The position numbers were made by a program, and so were the translations under genes. Under the pieces are notes generated by a model. That model was not told where the DNA came from. It did not search any database and worked only from the letters and a program-made list of their open reading frames with translations. Shown piece by piece: positions 40,006-52,040 of a stretch of 64,000 bases of DNA; positions within the stretch are counted from its first letter, which is position 1; every line of letters starts with the position of its first letter. The stretch is from assembly GCA_947175635.1 (NCBI GenBank), contig CAMWNM010000004.1, positions 34,131-98,130 of the forward strand, read 5' to 3'. Source of the DNA: an uncultured Bacteroidales bacterium (GTDB lineage Bacteria; Bacteroidota; Bacteroidia; Bacteroidales; P3).

Positions 40006-40320
40006 CTACGCTTCGGTAGAAGGCATATTCATGAAAGACTCCATCGAAACCTCAGGTTCCTGAATCGTGCCAAAAGTGCTTTCATAGCGATGCACATTGT
40101 CTGACAAAGCTTTCATTAGCCTTTTGGCGTGATGCGGCGTGAGGATGATCCTCGATTTCACACGGGCTTTTTCAACGCCCGGCATCACCCGGATAAAATC
40201 CACCACGAACTCTGCCTGAGAATGCGTTATCATTGCCAGATTGGCATAGACGCCCTCAGCCACATCGGGCGAGAGTTCAATCTGGATCGAATGTTTTCCT
40301 TTAGCGTCTTTCTTTTCCAT
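40006..40320 (-). CDS. DUF3467 domain-containing protein
   Basis: IQIELSPDVAEGVYANLAMITHSQAEFVVDFIRVMPGVEKARVKSRIILTPHHAKRLMKAL. Confidence 0.9.
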   Translation of the reverse strand: MEKKDAKGKHSIQIELSPDVAEGVYANLAMITHSQAEFVVDFIRVMPGVEKARVKSRIILTPHHAKRLMKALSDNVHRYESTFGTIQEPEVSMESFMNMPSTEA

Positions 40321-40323
40321 TTT

Positions 40324-43300
40324 TTATTCTTCGGTGGAAGCATTCACCAAATCGGCGTATTCTTCGGTGGAATAAACAATATTGTCTTTATAGGCATCCA
40401 AACCCGTTCCGGCAGGAATCAGATGTCCTACCAAAACGTTTTCTTTCAAACCTTCCAGATAATCTACCTTGGCGTTGACAGCTGCATCGGTAAGCACCTT
40501 GGTGGTTTCCTGGAACGATGCGGCCGAGAGGAAACTGCGTACCTGCAAAGAAGCGCGGGTGATACCCTGCAGTATCTGACGGGCCGTAGCCGGCCGGGCG
40601 TCTCTTGCGGTAACAGGTTTCAAACCTTTGCGGCGCAATACCGAATTTTCATCGCGTAAGGCGCGGGCGGTAAGAATCTGACCCTCCTTGAGGTTTTCGG
40701 AATCACCGGCTTCCACCACCACTTTCTCTCCGTAGATACGGTCGTTCACTTCCACAAAGTCCACTTTGTTCACGTGTTCGCCTTCCAGGAAATTGGTATC
40801 GCCCGGATCAATCACTTCCACCTTGCGCATCATCTGACGCACAATCACCTCAAAGTGCTTGTCGTTGATCTTCACACCTTGCAGACGGTACACTTCCTGA
40901 ATTTCGTTCACGATGTATTCCTGCACTTTCATAGGGCCTTTGATGGCCAATATGTCGGCCGGTGTGATGGCACCTTCCGAAAGCGGCGTACCGGCTTTCA
41001 CATAATCGTTTTCCTGAGCCAGAATCTGTTTGGAGGTAGGTATCAGATAGGCTTTGGCCTCTCCCACCTTGGGGGTGATGATGATTTCGCGGTTGCCGCG
41101 CTTGAGCTTCTTTCCGAAACTTACGATACCGTCCACTTCGGCCACCACCGCCGGATCCGACGGATTACGGGCTTCAAACAACTCGGTAACGCGGGGAAGA
41201 CCGCCCGTGATATCGCCCGACTTGCCGAACGAACGCGGGATCTTCACCAATATGTCACCTGCCTGTATCTTGCTGTTGTCGTCCAACTGCACGTGCGCCC
41301 CCACGGGAATATCGTATATCTTGAGGATATTGCCGCTGCCGTCAACAATGTTGATGGAGGGATTCTTGGATTTCTGACGCGATTCGATGATGATCCGGTC
41401 TTTGTATCCGGTCTGGTCGTCGGAACCTTCGCGGTAGGTAACGTTTTCCACCAGATTCTGGAACGAAATCTTACCGGAATACTCCGATACGATGACCGCG
41501 TTGTAGGGATCCCAGTCGGCAATCAGTTTGCCGGCTTTCACCTCGTCGCCCGAAGCCACATACAAAGCCGCCCCGTAAGGGATATTGGCCGTGGTGAGCA
41601 CCGCCTTGGTATTGGGATCCACAATCCGCAATTCAGCCGAACGGCCAATCACCACTTCGTGCTTGCCCTTTTCTTCGCTGGTGTGCGAAACGCTTCTCAA
41701 TTCATCTATTTCCACCAACCCGTCATAAGAAGCCGTGATGTTGGAGGCGATACTGCTGCCACCGGCAACCCCCCCTACGTGGAACGTACGCAAGGTAAGC
41801 TGCGTACCGGGTTCCCCGATGGACTGGGCGGCGATAACCCCCACCGCTTCGCCTCGTTGAACCATTTTGTTGGTGGCAAGGTTCCGTCCGTAGCACTTGG
41901 CGCAGACCCCATGCTTGGATTCACAGGTAAGCACCGAACGGATTTCCACTTCTTCGATAGGCGATTCTTCTATCTGGCGGGCTATTTCTTCGGTAATCTC
42001 CTCACCGGCCTTCACAATCAGCTTGCCGGTTTGCGGATGAACAACATCGTCGATGGTGGTTCTACCCAAGATACGTTCGTAGAGCGATTCCACCACGTCG
42101 TCGTTTTTCTTCAGGGCCGTGGCAATCAAACCGCGCTGGGTATGGCAATCTTCCTCGGAAATGATGACATCTTGCGAAACATCCACCAGACGACGGGTCA
42201 GGTATCCGGCATCGGCCGTTTTCAAGGCCGTATCGGCAAGACCCTTGCGGGCACCGTGCGTGGAGATGAAGTATTCCAACACCGAAAGCCCTTCCTTGAA
42301 ATTCGACAGAATCGGGTTTTCGATAATCTCACCGCCGCTGGCACCGGCCTTCTGCGGCTTGGCCATAAGACCACGCATCCCGCAAAGCTGACGGATCTGC
42401 TCCTTGGAACCACGGGCGCCGGAATCCAACATCATGAATACCGGGTTGAAGCCCTGGCGGTCGGAAGACAGCTGCTTCATCACCGCATTGGTAAGCTTGT
42501 TGTTGGTATGTGTCCAGATATCGATGATCTGGTTGTATCGTTCGTTGTTGGTGATGAAACCGAGGTTGTAGTTGTTCATCACTTCGTCCACGTCGCTGTT
42601 GGCCTTGGCGATAAGCTCTTCTTTCACCTTCGGGATGATCACATCGCCGAGATTGAACGAAAGACTGCCCTTGAAGGCCGTGCGATACCCCATGCTCTTG
42701 ATATCGTCCAGGAACTTCACGGTCTTGGACATACCGCATTTCTTCAATACATCGGCAATGATATCACGCAACGACTTCTTGGTAAGAACCTCATTGATAA
42801 AACCGTATTCGGGCGGAACCACCTGATTGAAAAGGATACGCCCCACCGTGGTTTCAATCAAGGTAACCTTGCCATCGGCATCGGTCCGGCGGATTTTCAC
42901 CCACGCGTGGAGATCCACCTGCTTTTCGTTGTGAGCGATAATGGCTTCTTCGGGCGAATAGAAAACGGTGCCTTCCCCTTTCACCACATCGTTGCCCTCG
43001 GTCTTGCGGCCTTTGGTAAGATAGTACAGCCCCAACACCATATCCTGAGAAGGAACGGTGATAGGTGCGCCATTGGCGGGGTTAAGGATATTGTGCGAAG
43101 CCAGCATCAACAACTGGGCTTCCAGAATGGCGGCATTACCCAGCGGTACATGAACGGCCATCTGGTCACCGTCGAAGTCGGCATTGAAGGCCGTACAGCA
43201 CAAGGGGTGCAGACGCATGGCCTTGCCTTCGATCAACTTGGGCTGGAAAGCCTGGATACCCAGACGGTGCAAGGTCGGGGCACGGTTCATCAGAACGGGA

Positions 43301-44598
43301 TGCCCTTTCAATATGTTTTCAAGGATATCCCACACCACGGGATCCTTGCGTTCCACGATTTTCTTGGCCGATTTCACGGTCTTTACGATACCGCGTTCCA
43401 GCATCTTGCGGATGATGAACGGCTTGTAGAGCTCGGCCGCCATATCTTTGGGCAACCCCATCTCGTTCATCTTCAAATCCGGACCTACCACGATGACCGA
43501 ACGGCCCGAATAGTCCACACGTTTACCGAGCAAATTCTGACGGAAACGTCCCTGTTTCCCTTTAAGGCTGTCGGAGAGGGATTTGAGCATCCTCGCCCCT
43601 TCGCTCTTTGCCGAACGGGCCTTGCGGGAGTTGTCGAAAAGCGAATCCACGGCCTCCTGGAGCATACGTTTTTCGTTACGCATGATCACATCGGGCGCCT
43701 TGATTTCGATAAGTTTTTTCAAACGGTTGTTGCGGATGATGACCCTGCGGTAGAGATCGTTCAAATCCGACGTGGCGAAACGGCCGCCATCCAAAGGCAC
43801 CAAAGGCCGCAAATCGGGCGGAATCACCGGAATCACCTTCATGATCATCCATTCGGGACGGTTCTCCACACGCGTCTGGGAGTCGCGGAAAGATTCCACC
43901 ACGTTGAGACGCTTGAGAATATCCTGCTTGCGCTGTGCCGAAGTTTCTTTGCCGGCACGATCGCGCAATTCAAAAGAAAGTGCGTCCAGATCTATCTTCT
44001 TCAACAGACCATATAAAGCCTCTCCGCCCATCTTGGCGATGAACTTGTTGGGATCTTCGTCATCCAACAGTGCGTTGTCGGCAGGAAGCGTATCAAGAAT
44101 AGCGTAATACTCCTCTTCCGAAAGGAACTGGAGGGCTTCCACCCCGTCGGCGGCCTTGATACCGGGTTGGATCACCACATATTTTTCATAATAGATAATC
44201 GATTCCAGTTTTTTGGTCTGGATACCCAGCAAGGCGCCGATCTTGTTGGGGAGAGAACGGAAAAACCAGATATGCGCCACCGGCACCACCAACTGAATGT
44301 GTCCCATGCGTTCACGGCGTACCTTCTTTTCGGTTACCTCCACCCCGCAACGATCGCACACGATCCCCTTGTAACGAATCCTCTTGTACTTTCCGCAATG
44401 ACATTCCCAGTCTTTGGTCGGACCGAAAATCCTTTCGCAGAAAAGCCCGTCGCTTTCAGGCTTGTACGTGCGGTAATTAATCGTTTCCGGTTTGGTCACT
44501 TCCCCATGGGAACGTTCCAGAATCGTTTCGGGGGATGCCAGACTGACGGTGATTTTATTAAAGTCCAATGTTACCGGACCTTCTTTCTTAAACGCCAT
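40324..44598 (-). CDS. rpoC: DNA-directed RNA polymerase subunit beta'
   Basis: [15 protein letters not shown] catalytic motif, [24 protein letters not shown] zinc motif; 1424 aa. Confidence 0.99.
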   Translation of the reverse strand: MAFKKEGPVTLDFNKITVSLASPETILERSHGEVTKPETINYRTYKPESDGLFCERIFGPTKDWECHCGKYKRIRYKGIVCDRCGVEVTEKKVRRERMGHIQLVVPVAHIWFFRSLPNKIGALLGIQTKKLESIIYYEKYVVIQPGIKAADGVEALQFLSEEEYYAILDTLPADNALLDDEDPNKFIAKMGGEALYGLLKKIDLDALSFELRDRAGKETSAQRKQDILKRLNVVESFRDSQTRVENRPEWMIMKVIPVIPPDLRPLVPLDGGRFATSDLNDLYRRVIIRNNRLKKLIEIKAPDVIMRNEKRMLQEAVDSLFDNSRKARSAKSEGARMLKSLSDSLKGKQGRFRQNLLGKRVDYSGRSVIVVGPDLKMNEMGLPKDMAAELYKPFIIRKMLERGIVKTVKSAKKIVERKDPVVWDILENILKGHPVLMNRAPTLHRLGIQAFQPKLIEGKAMRLHPLCCTAFNADFDGDQMAVHVPLGNAAILEAQLLMLASHNILNPANGAPITVPSQDMVLGLYYLTKGRKTEGNDVVKGEGTVFYSPEEAIIAHNEKQVDLHAWVKIRRTDADGKVTLIETTVGRILFNQVVPPEYGFINEVLTKKSLRDIIADVLKKCGMSKTVKFLDDIKSMGYRTAFKGSLSFNLGDVIIPKVKEELIAKANSDVDEVMNNYNLGFITNNERYNQIIDIWTHTNNKLTNAVMKQLSSDRQGFNPVFMMLDSGARGSKEQIRQLCGMRGLMAKPQKAGASGGEIIENPILSNFKEGLSVLEYFISTHGARKGLADTALKTADAGYLTRRLVDVSQDVIISEEDCHTQRGLIATALKKNDDVVESLYERILGRTTIDDVVHPQTGKLIVKAGEEITEEIARQIEESPIEEVEIRSVLTCESKHGVCAKCYGRNLATNKMVQRGEAVGVIAAQSIGEPGTQLTLRTFHVGGVAGGSSIASNITASYDGLVEIDELRSVSHTSEEKGKHEVVIGRSAELRIVDPNTKAVLTTANIPYGAALYVASGDEVKAGKLIADWDPYNAVIVSEYSGKISFQNLVENVTYREGSDDQTGYKDRIIIESRQKSKNPSINIVDGSGNILKIYDIPVGAHVQLDDNSKIQAGDILVKIPRSFGKSGDITGGLPRVTELFEARNPSDPAVVAEVDGIVSFGKKLKRGNREIIITPKVGEAKAYLIPTSKQILAQENDYVKAGTPLSEGAITPADILAIKGPMKVQEYIVNEIQEVYRLQGVKINDKHFEVIVRQMMRKVEVIDPGDTNFLEGEHVNKVDFVEVNDRIYGEKVVVEAGDSENLKEGQILTARALRDENSVLRRKGLKPVTARDARPATARQILQGITRASLQVRSFLSAASFQETTKVLTDAAVNAKVDYLEGLKENVLVGHLIPAGTGLDAYKDNIVYSTEEYADLVNASTEE

Positions 44599-44688
44599 TT
44601 TATGATGTAAAATTGATATTAAAAACTAAGCCCTCTCTATAAAAGCCGATGCGGAAACCGGAACAAGTCCGGCTCCCGCCCCGACAGT

Positions 44689-47600
44689 TTATTTGGAGAA
44701 AGTGATTTCCAAGCCCAGGCCTCTCAATTCGTTCACCAAAACGTTGAACGATTCGGGAATGGAGGGAGTGGGCATATTCTCGCCTTTCACAATGGCCTCG
44801 TAGGTTTTGGCCCTACCGGTTACATCGTCAGACTTAACCGTAAGCACTTCCTGCAGGATATTGGCCGCACCGAAAGCTTCGAGCGCCCAGATTTCCATTT
44901 CCCCGAAACGCTGGCCCCCGAACTGCGCCTTACCGCCAAGCGGCTGCTGGGTAATGAGCGAGTACGGACCGATGGAACGGGCGTGCATCTTGTCATCGAT
45001 CATGTGGTGCAGCTTAATCATATAGATATAGCCCACCGTGGCCGGCTGATCGAAACGCTCTCCGGTTTCCCCGTCGTAGAGATAGGTTCTACCGTAGCGC
45101 GGCAAGCCGGCTTCATCGGTATAGGAATCTATTTCCTCGGGGGTGGCGCTGTCGAAAATAGGCGTGGCGAACTGCAGGCCGAGACGTTTTCCTGCCCAAC
45201 CGAGCACGGTTTCGTAAATCTGTCCCAAGTTCATACGCGAGGGCACACCCAACGGGTTCAACACAATATCCACCGGAGTGCCGTCGGCCAGGAAAGGCAT
45301 GTCTTCGGCACGGACGATACGGGCCACGATACCTTTGTTACCGTGACGGCCCGACATCTTGTCTCCGATTCTGAGCTTACGCTTCTTGGCGATGGTAACC
45401 TTGGCCATCTGCACGATGCCGCCGGGCAGTTCATCGCCCACCGTAGCCACGAATTTGTCGCGTTGGTAACGGCCGAATATTTCGCGATACTTGATATTGT
45501 AATTGTTGAGCAGACGTTTTACCAACCCGTTCACTTCCTCGTTGTTGGTCCATCCCGAAGGATTGATGGTCTGGTAATCCAGTTCGCCCAATACTTTTGC
45601 CGTGAAACGGGCCTTTTTCGAAATAAGTTCTTCCTTGAGGTTGCTGTATACACCGGCGGAAGTATTGCTGCCGAGTACGGCAAGCAGTTTTTCCACCAAC
45701 TTGTTCTTTAAGTCCTGGCTTTCCTTGTTGAAGTCTTTCTCGAGCGCCTTCACCACGTCTTTGTCTTTGGCCTTGCTCTTGCGGTCTTTGATGGCGCGGC
45801 TGAACAGACGTTTGCCGATAACCACCCCGCTTACGGAAGGCGGCACTTTCAAGGAGGCGTCTTTCACATCGCCCGCCTTGTCGCCGAAAATGGCGCGGAG
45901 CAGTTTCTCTTCCGGCGTAGGATCGGATTCGCCCTTGGGGGTGATCTTACCGATAAGGATATCGCCTTCTTTTACTTCGGCCCCCACGCGGATAAGACCA
46001 TTGCTGTCCAGATCCTTGGTCGCTTCCTGACTTACGTTGGGAATGTCATCGGTAAGCTCTTCCATACCGCGTTTGGTCTCGCGTACGTCCAAAGTGTATT
46101 CTTCCACATGGATGGAGGTGAAGAGATCGTTTTTGATGGCATCTTCCGAAATCACGATGGCATCCTCGAAGTTGTAACCTTTCCAGGGCATGAAGGCTAC
46201 CATGAGGTTGCGGCCCAAGGCCAGCGAACCGTCTTTGGTGGCGTAGCCTTCGCACAACACCTGCCCTTTCTTCACCTTGTCGCCCTTGCGGACGATAGGG
46301 GTAAGGTTGATGCAGGAACTTTGGTTGGTGCGCTGGAACTTAGTGAGGTTATAAGTCTTCAGATCATCGTCGAAACTAACCATACGGTCTTCCTCGGCCA
46401 TATCGTAACGGATGCTGATGGTGGTGGCGTCCACGTAGGTAACCACCCCGTTGCCCTCGGCATTGATCAGAATACGGGAATCGTGCGCTACATAAGGCTC
46501 CAGTCCCGTGCCCACGATAGGCACTTCGGGATTGAGCAAAGGCACGGCCTGACGCATCATGTTCGAACCCATCAAGGCACGGTTGGCGTCATCGTGTTCC
46601 AAGAAAGGAATCAAGGAAGCGGCGATGGAGGCAATCTGGTTGGGTGCCACGTCCATAAGGGTAACGTCTTCCCTGTCTACAATGGGGAAGTCGGCCAAAC
46701 GGCGCACCTTCAATTTCTGGTCGTGAATGGTACCGTCGGCATCCAAACGGGTACAGGCCTGGGCGATAATCTGGTCTTCCTCTTTCTCGGCCGTAAGGTA
46801 AATCGGTGCCTGATCGATACGAACCTTGCCCTTCTCCACTTTGTAGTACGGAGTTTCGATAAAGCCGAGCTTGTCGATGACGGCAAATACGCACAAAGAC
46901 GAAATCAACCCGATATTGGGACCTTCAGGCGTTTCAATGGTACACAAACGACCGTAGTGCGTGTAGTGGACGTCGCGCACCTCGAAACCGGCACGTTCGC
47001 GGCTCAGACCTCCGGGGCCCAAGGCGGAGATACGGCGCTTGTGCGTTACTTCCGAAAGCGGATTGGTCTGATCCATGAACTGCGACAGCTGGTTGGTTCC
47101 GAAGAAAGAATTGATAACCGAGCTGAGCGTTTTGGCGTTGATAAGGTCGGCCGGGGTAAACACCTCGTTGTCGCGAACATTCATACGTTCGCGGATGGTG
47201 CGGGCCATACGGTTCAGCCCCACGCCGAACTGGGCGTAGAGTTGCTCTCCCACGGTACGGATACGACGGTTGCTCAAGTGGTCGATATCATCCACTTCGG
47301 CGTGAGAGTTGATCAACTTGATCAGATGCTTGATGATGCAGATGATGTCTTCTTTGGTAAGCACACGGGTTTCCAAAGAGATATTCAGATCCAGCTTGCG
47401 GTTGATGCGGTAACGGCCCACCTCTCCCAAATCGTAGCGTTTGTCGGAGAAGAACAGCTTTTCGATAATGCCGCGCGCCGTTTCTTCATCGGGCGGTTCT
47501 GCGTTGCGCAGCTGCCTGTAGATGAATTCCACCGCTTCCTTGGCATTGTTGGCCGCATCCTTCTGCAAGGTGTTGAAGATAATGGAGCAATCCAGATTGT

Positions 47601-48501
47601 TTTCGTTGTCGTCGCGGTGCACCAAAATCGACTTGATTCCGGCATCCACAATCAAATCGATATGGGTTTCCTCCAATTCCGTTTCACGATCGATGAGCAC
47701 TTCCGTACGTTCGATCGAAACAACTTCGCCCGTATCTTCATCCACAAAGTCTTCTACCCACGAACGAACCACACGTGCGGCAAGACGGGCGCCAATATAT
47801 TTTTTGAGACCCGAGCGACTTACTTTCACTTCTTTCGCCAGGTCGAAAATTTCCAGAATATCCTTGTCGGTTTCATAACCGATGGCACGCAAAAGCGTGG
47901 TGATGGGCAGTTTCTTCTTACGGTCGATGTAAGCGTACATCACGTTGTTGATGTCGGTGGTGAACTCCATCCAGGAACCCTTGAAAGGAATGATACGGGC
48001 CGAATAGAGCTGCTGACCGTTGGTATGGTAACTGGTACCGAAGAAAACGCCGGGAGAACGGTGCAACTGCGAAACGATAACACGTTCGGCACCGTTGATG
48101 ATAAACGAACCGCCGGGGGTCATGTAGGGAATCATACCCAGATACACTTCCTGAATGATTTCCTTAAAATCATCGTCCTGTTCGCGATCCTGGCAAGCCA
48201 GCTGAAGCTTGGCCTTGAGCGGCACACTGTAGGTGAGCCCTCTGTCCAAACATTCTTCTATGCTGTAGCGCGGGGGATCGATAAAATAATCGAGAAACCG
48301 CAATTCATAATGGTTGCGGGCATCGCTAATGGGAAAATTTTCCGCAAAAACCTTATACAGCCCCTCGTTTACACGATTCTCAGGATTGGTTTCCAACTGA
48401 AAGAAGTCTTGAAACGACTTAAGCTGAATATCCAAGAAATCAACGTGCTCGGCCGGTTTGGTCGATGCGAAATTTATCTTTTTAACAGCCTTTGTTGACA
48501 A
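44689..48501 (-). CDS. rpoB: DNA-directed RNA polymerase subunit beta
   Basis: [83 protein letters not shown]; 1270 aa. Confidence 0.99.
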   Translation of the reverse strand: MSTKAVKKINFASTKPAEHVDFLDIQLKSFQDFFQLETNPENRVNEGLYKVFAENFPISDARNHYELRFLDYFIDPPRYSIEECLDRGLTYSVPLKAKLQLACQDREQDDDFKEIIQEVYLGMIPYMTPGGSFIINGAERVIVSQLHRSPGVFFGTSYHTNGQQLYSARIIPFKGSWMEFTTDINNVMYAYIDRKKKLPITTLLRAIGYETDKDILEIFDLAKEVKVSRSGLKKYIGARLAARVVRSWVEDFVDEDTGEVVSIERTEVLIDRETELEETHIDLIVDAGIKSILVHRDDNENNLDCSIIFNTLQKDAANNAKEAVEFIYRQLRNAEPPDEETARGIIEKLFFSDKRYDLGEVGRYRINRKLDLNISLETRVLTKEDIICIIKHLIKLINSHAEVDDIDHLSNRRIRTVGEQLYAQFGVGLNRMARTIRERMNVRDNEVFTPADLINAKTLSSVINSFFGTNQLSQFMDQTNPLSEVTHKRRISALGPGGLSRERAGFEVRDVHYTHYGRLCTIETPEGPNIGLISSLCVFAVIDKLGFIETPYYKVEKGKVRIDQAPIYLTAEKEEDQIIAQACTRLDADGTIHDQKLKVRRLADFPIVDREDVTLMDVAPNQIASIAASLIPFLEHDDANRALMGSNMMRQAVPLLNPEVPIVGTGLEPYVAHDSRILINAEGNGVVTYVDATTISIRYDMAEEDRMVSFDDDLKTYNLTKFQRTNQSSCINLTPIVRKGDKVKKGQVLCEGYATKDGSLALGRNLMVAFMPWKGYNFEDAIVISEDAIKNDLFTSIHVEEYTLDVRETKRGMEELTDDIPNVSQEATKDLDSNGLIRVGAEVKEGDILIGKITPKGESDPTPEEKLLRAIFGDKAGDVKDASLKVPPSVSGVVIGKRLFSRAIKDRKSKAKDKDVVKALEKDFNKESQDLKNKLVEKLLAVLGSNTSAGVYSNLKEELISKKARFTAKVLGELDYQTINPSGWTNNEEVNGLVKRLLNNYNIKYREIFGRYQRDKFVATVGDELPGGIVQMAKVTIAKKRKLRIGDKMSGRHGNKGIVARIVRAEDMPFLADGTPVDIVLNPLGVPSRMNLGQIYETVLGWAGKRLGLQFATPIFDSATPEEIDSYTDEAGLPRYGRTYLYDGETGERFDQPATVGYIYMIKLHHMIDDKMHARSIGPYSLITQQPLGGKAQFGGQRFGEMEIWALEAFGAANILQEVLTVKSDDVTGRAKTYEAIVKGENMPTPSIPESFNVLVNELRGLGLEITFSK

Positions 48502-48550
48502 AGTAGTATGTTTTAAATAAGACGATTGAAGACCGAGGTGGTAATATACG

Positions 48551-48588
48551 CAAAAAACACGAGGGGGGCGGACAAGGCCTTCCCCCTC
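48551..48588 (-). promoter_or_regulatory. Putative transcription attenuator hairpin in the rplL-rpoB spacer
   Basis: Minus strand reads GAGGGGGaaggccttgtccgccCCCCTC followed by gTGTTTTTTG, i.e. a GC stem plus U tract just before rpoB. Confidence 0.45.
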
Positions 48589-48614
48589 ATGTTCGAAAAC
48601 CGATAGGGTTAAAA

Positions 48615-48998
48615 TTATTTCATTTCAACTTCAGCACCGGCTTCTTCGAGGCTCTTCTTGAGCGCTTCGGCTTCGGCCTTGCTGATGCCTTCCTTAACCG
48701 GTTTGGGAGCCGCGTCAACGAGTTCCTTGGCTTCCTTCAAACCGAGGCTGGCCAATTCCTTAACCAGTTTAACTACGGCCAACTTGTTGGCACCACCCGA
48801 TTTGAGGATAACGTCGAAGTGCGTTTTTTCTTCGGCGGCACCACCGGCGGCAGCACCACCGGCAGCGGGAGCTGCAACGGCTACAGCGGCGGCTGCGGGT
48901 TCAATACCGTATTCGTTTTTCAATACGTCGGCCAATTCCTTAACTTCTTTAACGGTTAAACCGACCAATTGTTCTGCGATAGCTTTAATATCTGCCAT
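48615..48998 (-). CDS. rplL: 50S ribosomal protein L7/L12
   Basis: [71 protein letters not shown]. Confidence 0.98.
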   Translation of the reverse strand: MADIKAIAEQLVGLTVKEVKELADVLKNEYGIEPAAAAVAVAAPAAGGAAAGGAAEEKTHFDVILKSGGANKLAVVKLVKELASLGLKEAKELVDAAPKPVKEGISKAEAEALKKSLEEAGAEVEMK

Positions 48999-49065
48999 TG
49001 TTTTGACTTTTTAAAGTTTCTAAATAATTTTTTTTGAAGGACACACCTTCCGTTGTTTTTATACC

Positions 49066-49593
49066 TTAAGCCTGTTCCGGTCTTTCGGCCAAAGCCTCCA
49101 CCAAGCCGGCAACCTTGTTGGGCGCCGATTCCAATGCACCCATAACATTCTGAATGGGAGACTGGAGGAGTGTGAGGATTTCGCCGATAAGTTCGGACTT
49201 GGATTTGATTTGTACCAAAGATTCCAGACTCGCATCGCCCAGATAGAAAGACTCTTCTACGTATGCGCCTTTCAGAACGGGTTTTTCCGCCCTCTTTCTG
49301 AACTCCTTGATAACGGTTGCCGGGGTCTTGTTTACGTCCGAAAGCATAATCGCCGTGGTTCCCTTGAATGCGGGAGCCAGTTCGGAGAAATCAATACCGG
49401 TTTTTTCCAAGGCTTTCTCAAGCAAGGTATTTTTCACCATGATCAACTTGACCCCGTTCCGGAAGCAAGCACGTCTCAAGTTACTTGTAGCAACGGCATC
49501 CATTCCTGTGATATCCGTTACATACATGTGAGGCTTGGCCATGATTTGCTCATAGACGGAATCTATGATCTTGGCTTTTTCTTCTTTTTTCAT
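49066..49593 (-). CDS. rplJ: 50S ribosomal protein L10
   Basis: YVTDITGMDAVATSNLRRACFRNGVKLIMVKNTLLEKALEKTG; position in the rplKAJL cluster. Confidence 0.97.
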   Translation of the reverse strand: MKKEEKAKIIDSVYEQIMAKPHMYVTDITGMDAVATSNLRRACFRNGVKLIMVKNTLLEKALEKTGIDFSELAPAFKGTTAIMLSDVNKTPATVIKEFRKRAEKPVLKGAYVEESFYLGDASLESLVQIKSKSELIGEILTLLQSPIQNVMGALESAPNKVAGLVEALAERPEQA

Positions 49594-49630
49594 ACCTCGT
49601 TTAAATTACCTGTTTTTACAAAATTCCGGA

Positions 49631-50320
49631 TTAGATGGATTTGGGGTCGATCTTGATACCGGGACTCATGGTACTGGACATGTAAATGCTGTTGATGTAC
49701 GTACCTTTCGCCGCCGACGGTTTCAATTTGACGATGGTCTGGAGCAATTCACGGGCGTTTTCGGCGATTTTTCCGGCTTCAAAAGAAGCCTTGGCCACGC
49801 TGGCGTGAACAATCCCCAGTTTGTCAACCTTGAAGTCGATCTTACCGGCCTTTACCTCCTGGACCGCTTTACCAATTTCCATGGTAACGGTTCCGGTTTT
49901 GGGGTTAGGCATCAAGCCGCGGGGGCCCAACACTTTTCCCAATGCCCCTACTTTGGGCATTACACTCGGCATGGTAATAACAACGTCAATGTCCGTCCAA
50001 CCGCCTTTGATTTTTTCTACGTATTCATCCAAACCGTAGTAATCGGCTCCGGCTGCTTTGGCTTCTTCTTCCTTGTCGGGCGTACAGAGAACCAACACGC
50101 GAACTTGCTTTCCGGTTCCGTGGGGAAGGGTTACCACACCGCGCACCATCTGGTTCGCCTTGCGGGGATCCACACCCAAGCGCACGTCCAAGTCGATCGA
50201 AGCATCGAATTTGGTATAGGTCAATTCCTTTACGAGAGCTGCCGCTTCGTTCAAGGCATAAACCTTGTCCTTTTCGACTTTGGCCAAAGCTTCTTTTCTT
50301 TTCTTAGAGATTTTTGCCAT
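49631..50320 (-). CDS. rplA: 50S ribosomal protein L1
   Basis: [54 protein letters not shown]. Confidence 0.98.
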   Translation of the reverse strand: MAKISKKRKEALAKVEKDKVYALNEAAALVKELTYTKFDASIDLDVRLGVDPRKANQMVRGVVTLPHGTGKQVRVLVLCTPDKEEEAKAAGADYYGLDEYVEKIKGGWTDIDVVITMPSVMPKVGALGKVLGPRGLMPNPKTGTVTMEIGKAVQEVKAGKIDFKVDKLGIVHASVAKASFEAGKIAENARELLQTIVKLKPSAAKGTYINSIYMSSTMSPGIKIDPKSI

Positions 50321-50353
50321 TGTTGTTGTTTATAAAAGTGATGTCGCTAAACG

Positions 50354-50800
50354 TTAATTCAGCTCGGCAGGTTTCTCGCCTTTGACTTCGATACCCATAC
50401 TGCGCGCCGTTCCGGCCACCATGCTCATAGCCGAGCCGATGGTGAAACAGTTCAAGTCGGGCATCTTGCTTTCGGCAATCGTCCTTACCTGATCCCACGT
50501 CACGCTGGCCACCTTGTTACGGTTGGGTTCGGCCGAACCTTTCTTCGCTTTGGAAAGTTCTTTGAGCTGAACAGCCACCGGAGGGGTCTTTACTACGAAT
50601 TCAAACGATTTATCGGCGAACACGGTGATAATGACCGGAAGCACTTGGCCGGCCTTATCCTGCGTACGCGCGTTAAACTGCTTGCAGAATTCCATAATGT
50701 TGACACCCTTGGCACCCAACGCGGGACCTACCGGAGGTGAGGGATTGGCAGCACCGCCTTTGATCTGCAACTTGATTAAGGCACTAACTTGTTTTGCCAT
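50354..50800 (-). CDS. rplK: 50S ribosomal protein L11
   Basis: [50 protein letters not shown]. Confidence 0.98.
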   Translation of the reverse strand: MAKQVSALIKLQIKGGAANPSPPVGPALGAKGVNIMEFCKQFNARTQDKAGQVLPVIITVFADKSFEFVVKTPPVAVQLKELSKAKKGSAEPNRNKVASVTWDQVRTIAESKMPDLNCFTIGSAMSMVAGTARSMGIEVKGEKPAELN

Positions 50801-50846
50801 TTTCTGTTAAAATTAAATGTGAAAAACACAATTCAATGAAACCAAA

Positions 50847-51389
50847 CTACTCTTTCTCTACCTGGGAGAAATTCAATTCGAGAGGTGTCTTTCGCCCGAA
50901 GATCTTCACCATCACCTTCAGCTTCTTCTTATCCTCGTTCACTTCTTCAATCACAGCCGAGAAGTTGTTGAAAGGTCCGTCGGTAACCTTTACCGGCTCG
51001 CCTACCATAAACGGTTCGATGGGCTTTTCGGGCGATTCGGCCAATTCATCCACCTTGTTCAGTATTCGCTGAACTTCGGCCGGACGCAACGGCACCGGAT
51101 CTCCGTGGTTGCCCAGAAAACCGAGTACTCCCGGAATGTTCTTGACCACGTGCTGGATTTCGCCGACCAAAAGAGCCTCTATCAGCACATAGCCGGGCAG
51201 ATAGGAGCGTTCTGTACTCACTTTCTTTCCGTTGCGGATAGTGTAAACCTTTTCTGTCGGAATAAGTACTTGCGAAATGTAATCTTGAATGTTCAATCTG
51301 GAAATCTCGCTTTGGAGATAATCCCTTACTTTCTTCTCCTCGCCGCTGGCGGCCCGGATAACGTACCAATTCTTCACTTGTTCGGTCAT
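50847..51389 (-). CDS. nusG: Transcription termination/antitermination protein NusG
   Basis: NWYVIRAASGEEKKVRDYL; RSYLPGYVLIEALL; FMVGEPVKVTDGPFNNFSAVIEEVNEDKKKLKVMVKIFGRKTPLELNFSQVEK. Confidence 0.97.
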   Translation of the reverse strand: MTEQVKNWYVIRAASGEEKKVRDYLQSEISRLNIQDYISQVLIPTEKVYTIRNGKKVSTERSYLPGYVLIEALLVGEIQHVVKNIPGVLGFLGNHGDPVPLRPAEVQRILNKVDELAESPEKPIEPFMVGEPVKVTDGPFNNFSAVIEEVNEDKKKLKVMVKIFGRKTPLELNFSQVEKE

Positions 51390-51418
51390 CTCTTTGTCGG
51401 ATTATCTGTCGCACTTCT

Positions 51419-51436
51419 CCGGTATTCGGATACCGG
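51419..51436 (-). other. Hairpin in the nusG leader
   Basis: Perfect inverted repeat CCGGTAT-CCGA-ATACCGG about 30 nt upstream of the nusG start; no U tract. Confidence 0.5.
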
Positions 51437-51570
51437 ATCACCTGAAGCGGACGGGCTGAATTTAATGGAACGGGAAAACCCGAAGTAATATTGGATTCGG
51501 TTCACCGTCGTCTCCGGCAGGCACTGGAAGCTGTACCCGGGATTCCGGACGTGCGGAAACCTATTCATTT

Positions 51571-51789
51571 CTATCTCAAAAGGTCGTAGATATAACCTAA
51601 CACACCTTTCCACGCCAAGTCGGGATGTGCACCGGCTATCATGTCCATTGCAAACACGATGACAGCAACGATAAGAGCGGCCACAAAAACCACCACCGCA
51701 CTGTTCTGGAGTTCTGAATACGTTGGCCACGATACTTTGTGCAGTAACTCATCCTTGCTGACCTTCACGTAGTTGATAAACTTTGACAT
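51571..51789 (-). CDS. secE: Preprotein translocase subunit SecE
   Basis: VKVSKDELLHKVSWPTYSELQNSAVVVFVAALIVAVIVFAMD. Confidence 0.95.
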   Translation of the reverse strand: MSKFINYVKVSKDELLHKVSWPTYSELQNSAVVVFVAALIVAVIVFAMDMIAGAHPDLAWKGVLGYIYDLLR

Positions 51790-51851
51790 CTTTCGGCGTG
51801 TTAAAAATTATCGCTTTTCCGCATTCGCCCAACGCGGGCGGAAAACTTGGC

Positions 51852-51921
51852 AGGAGCAGAGAGAATCGAACTCCCATCAACGGTTTTGGAGACCGCTATT
51901 CTACCATTAAACTATGCTCCT
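51852..51921 (-). tRNA. tRNA-Trp (anticodon CCA)
   Basis: Reverse complement AGGAGCATAGTTTAATGGTAGAATAGCGGTCTCCAAAACCGTTGATGGGAGTTCGATTCTCTCTGCTCCT. Confidence 0.94.
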
Positions 51922-52040
51922 CCATACTATTTGCGGGCTTATTCCTGAACGGGAACGGTTTATCGGCCACCCCCTCTGCCAGGAACAAACCCGCCCATAG
52001 TCGAGAGAAAAACTCTCTATCGAAACTAGTCCTTATAGGA

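Noticed and set aside
40774-44016. 1080-aa ORF antisense to rpoC
   Set aside because: Shadow ORF: rpoC on the other strand is unambiguous, and the antisense translation has low-complexity H/R/F-rich composition with no recognisable domain. It is explained by rarity of TTA/CTA/TCA codons in the sense frame.
44599-44688. Terminator between rpoB and rpoC
   Set aside because: CCGGAacaaGTCCGG makes a small hairpin but no U tract follows in the direction of transcription.
46108-48498. 796-aa ORF antisense to rpoB
   Set aside because: Same reason; a codon-usage artefact opposite a highly conserved gene.
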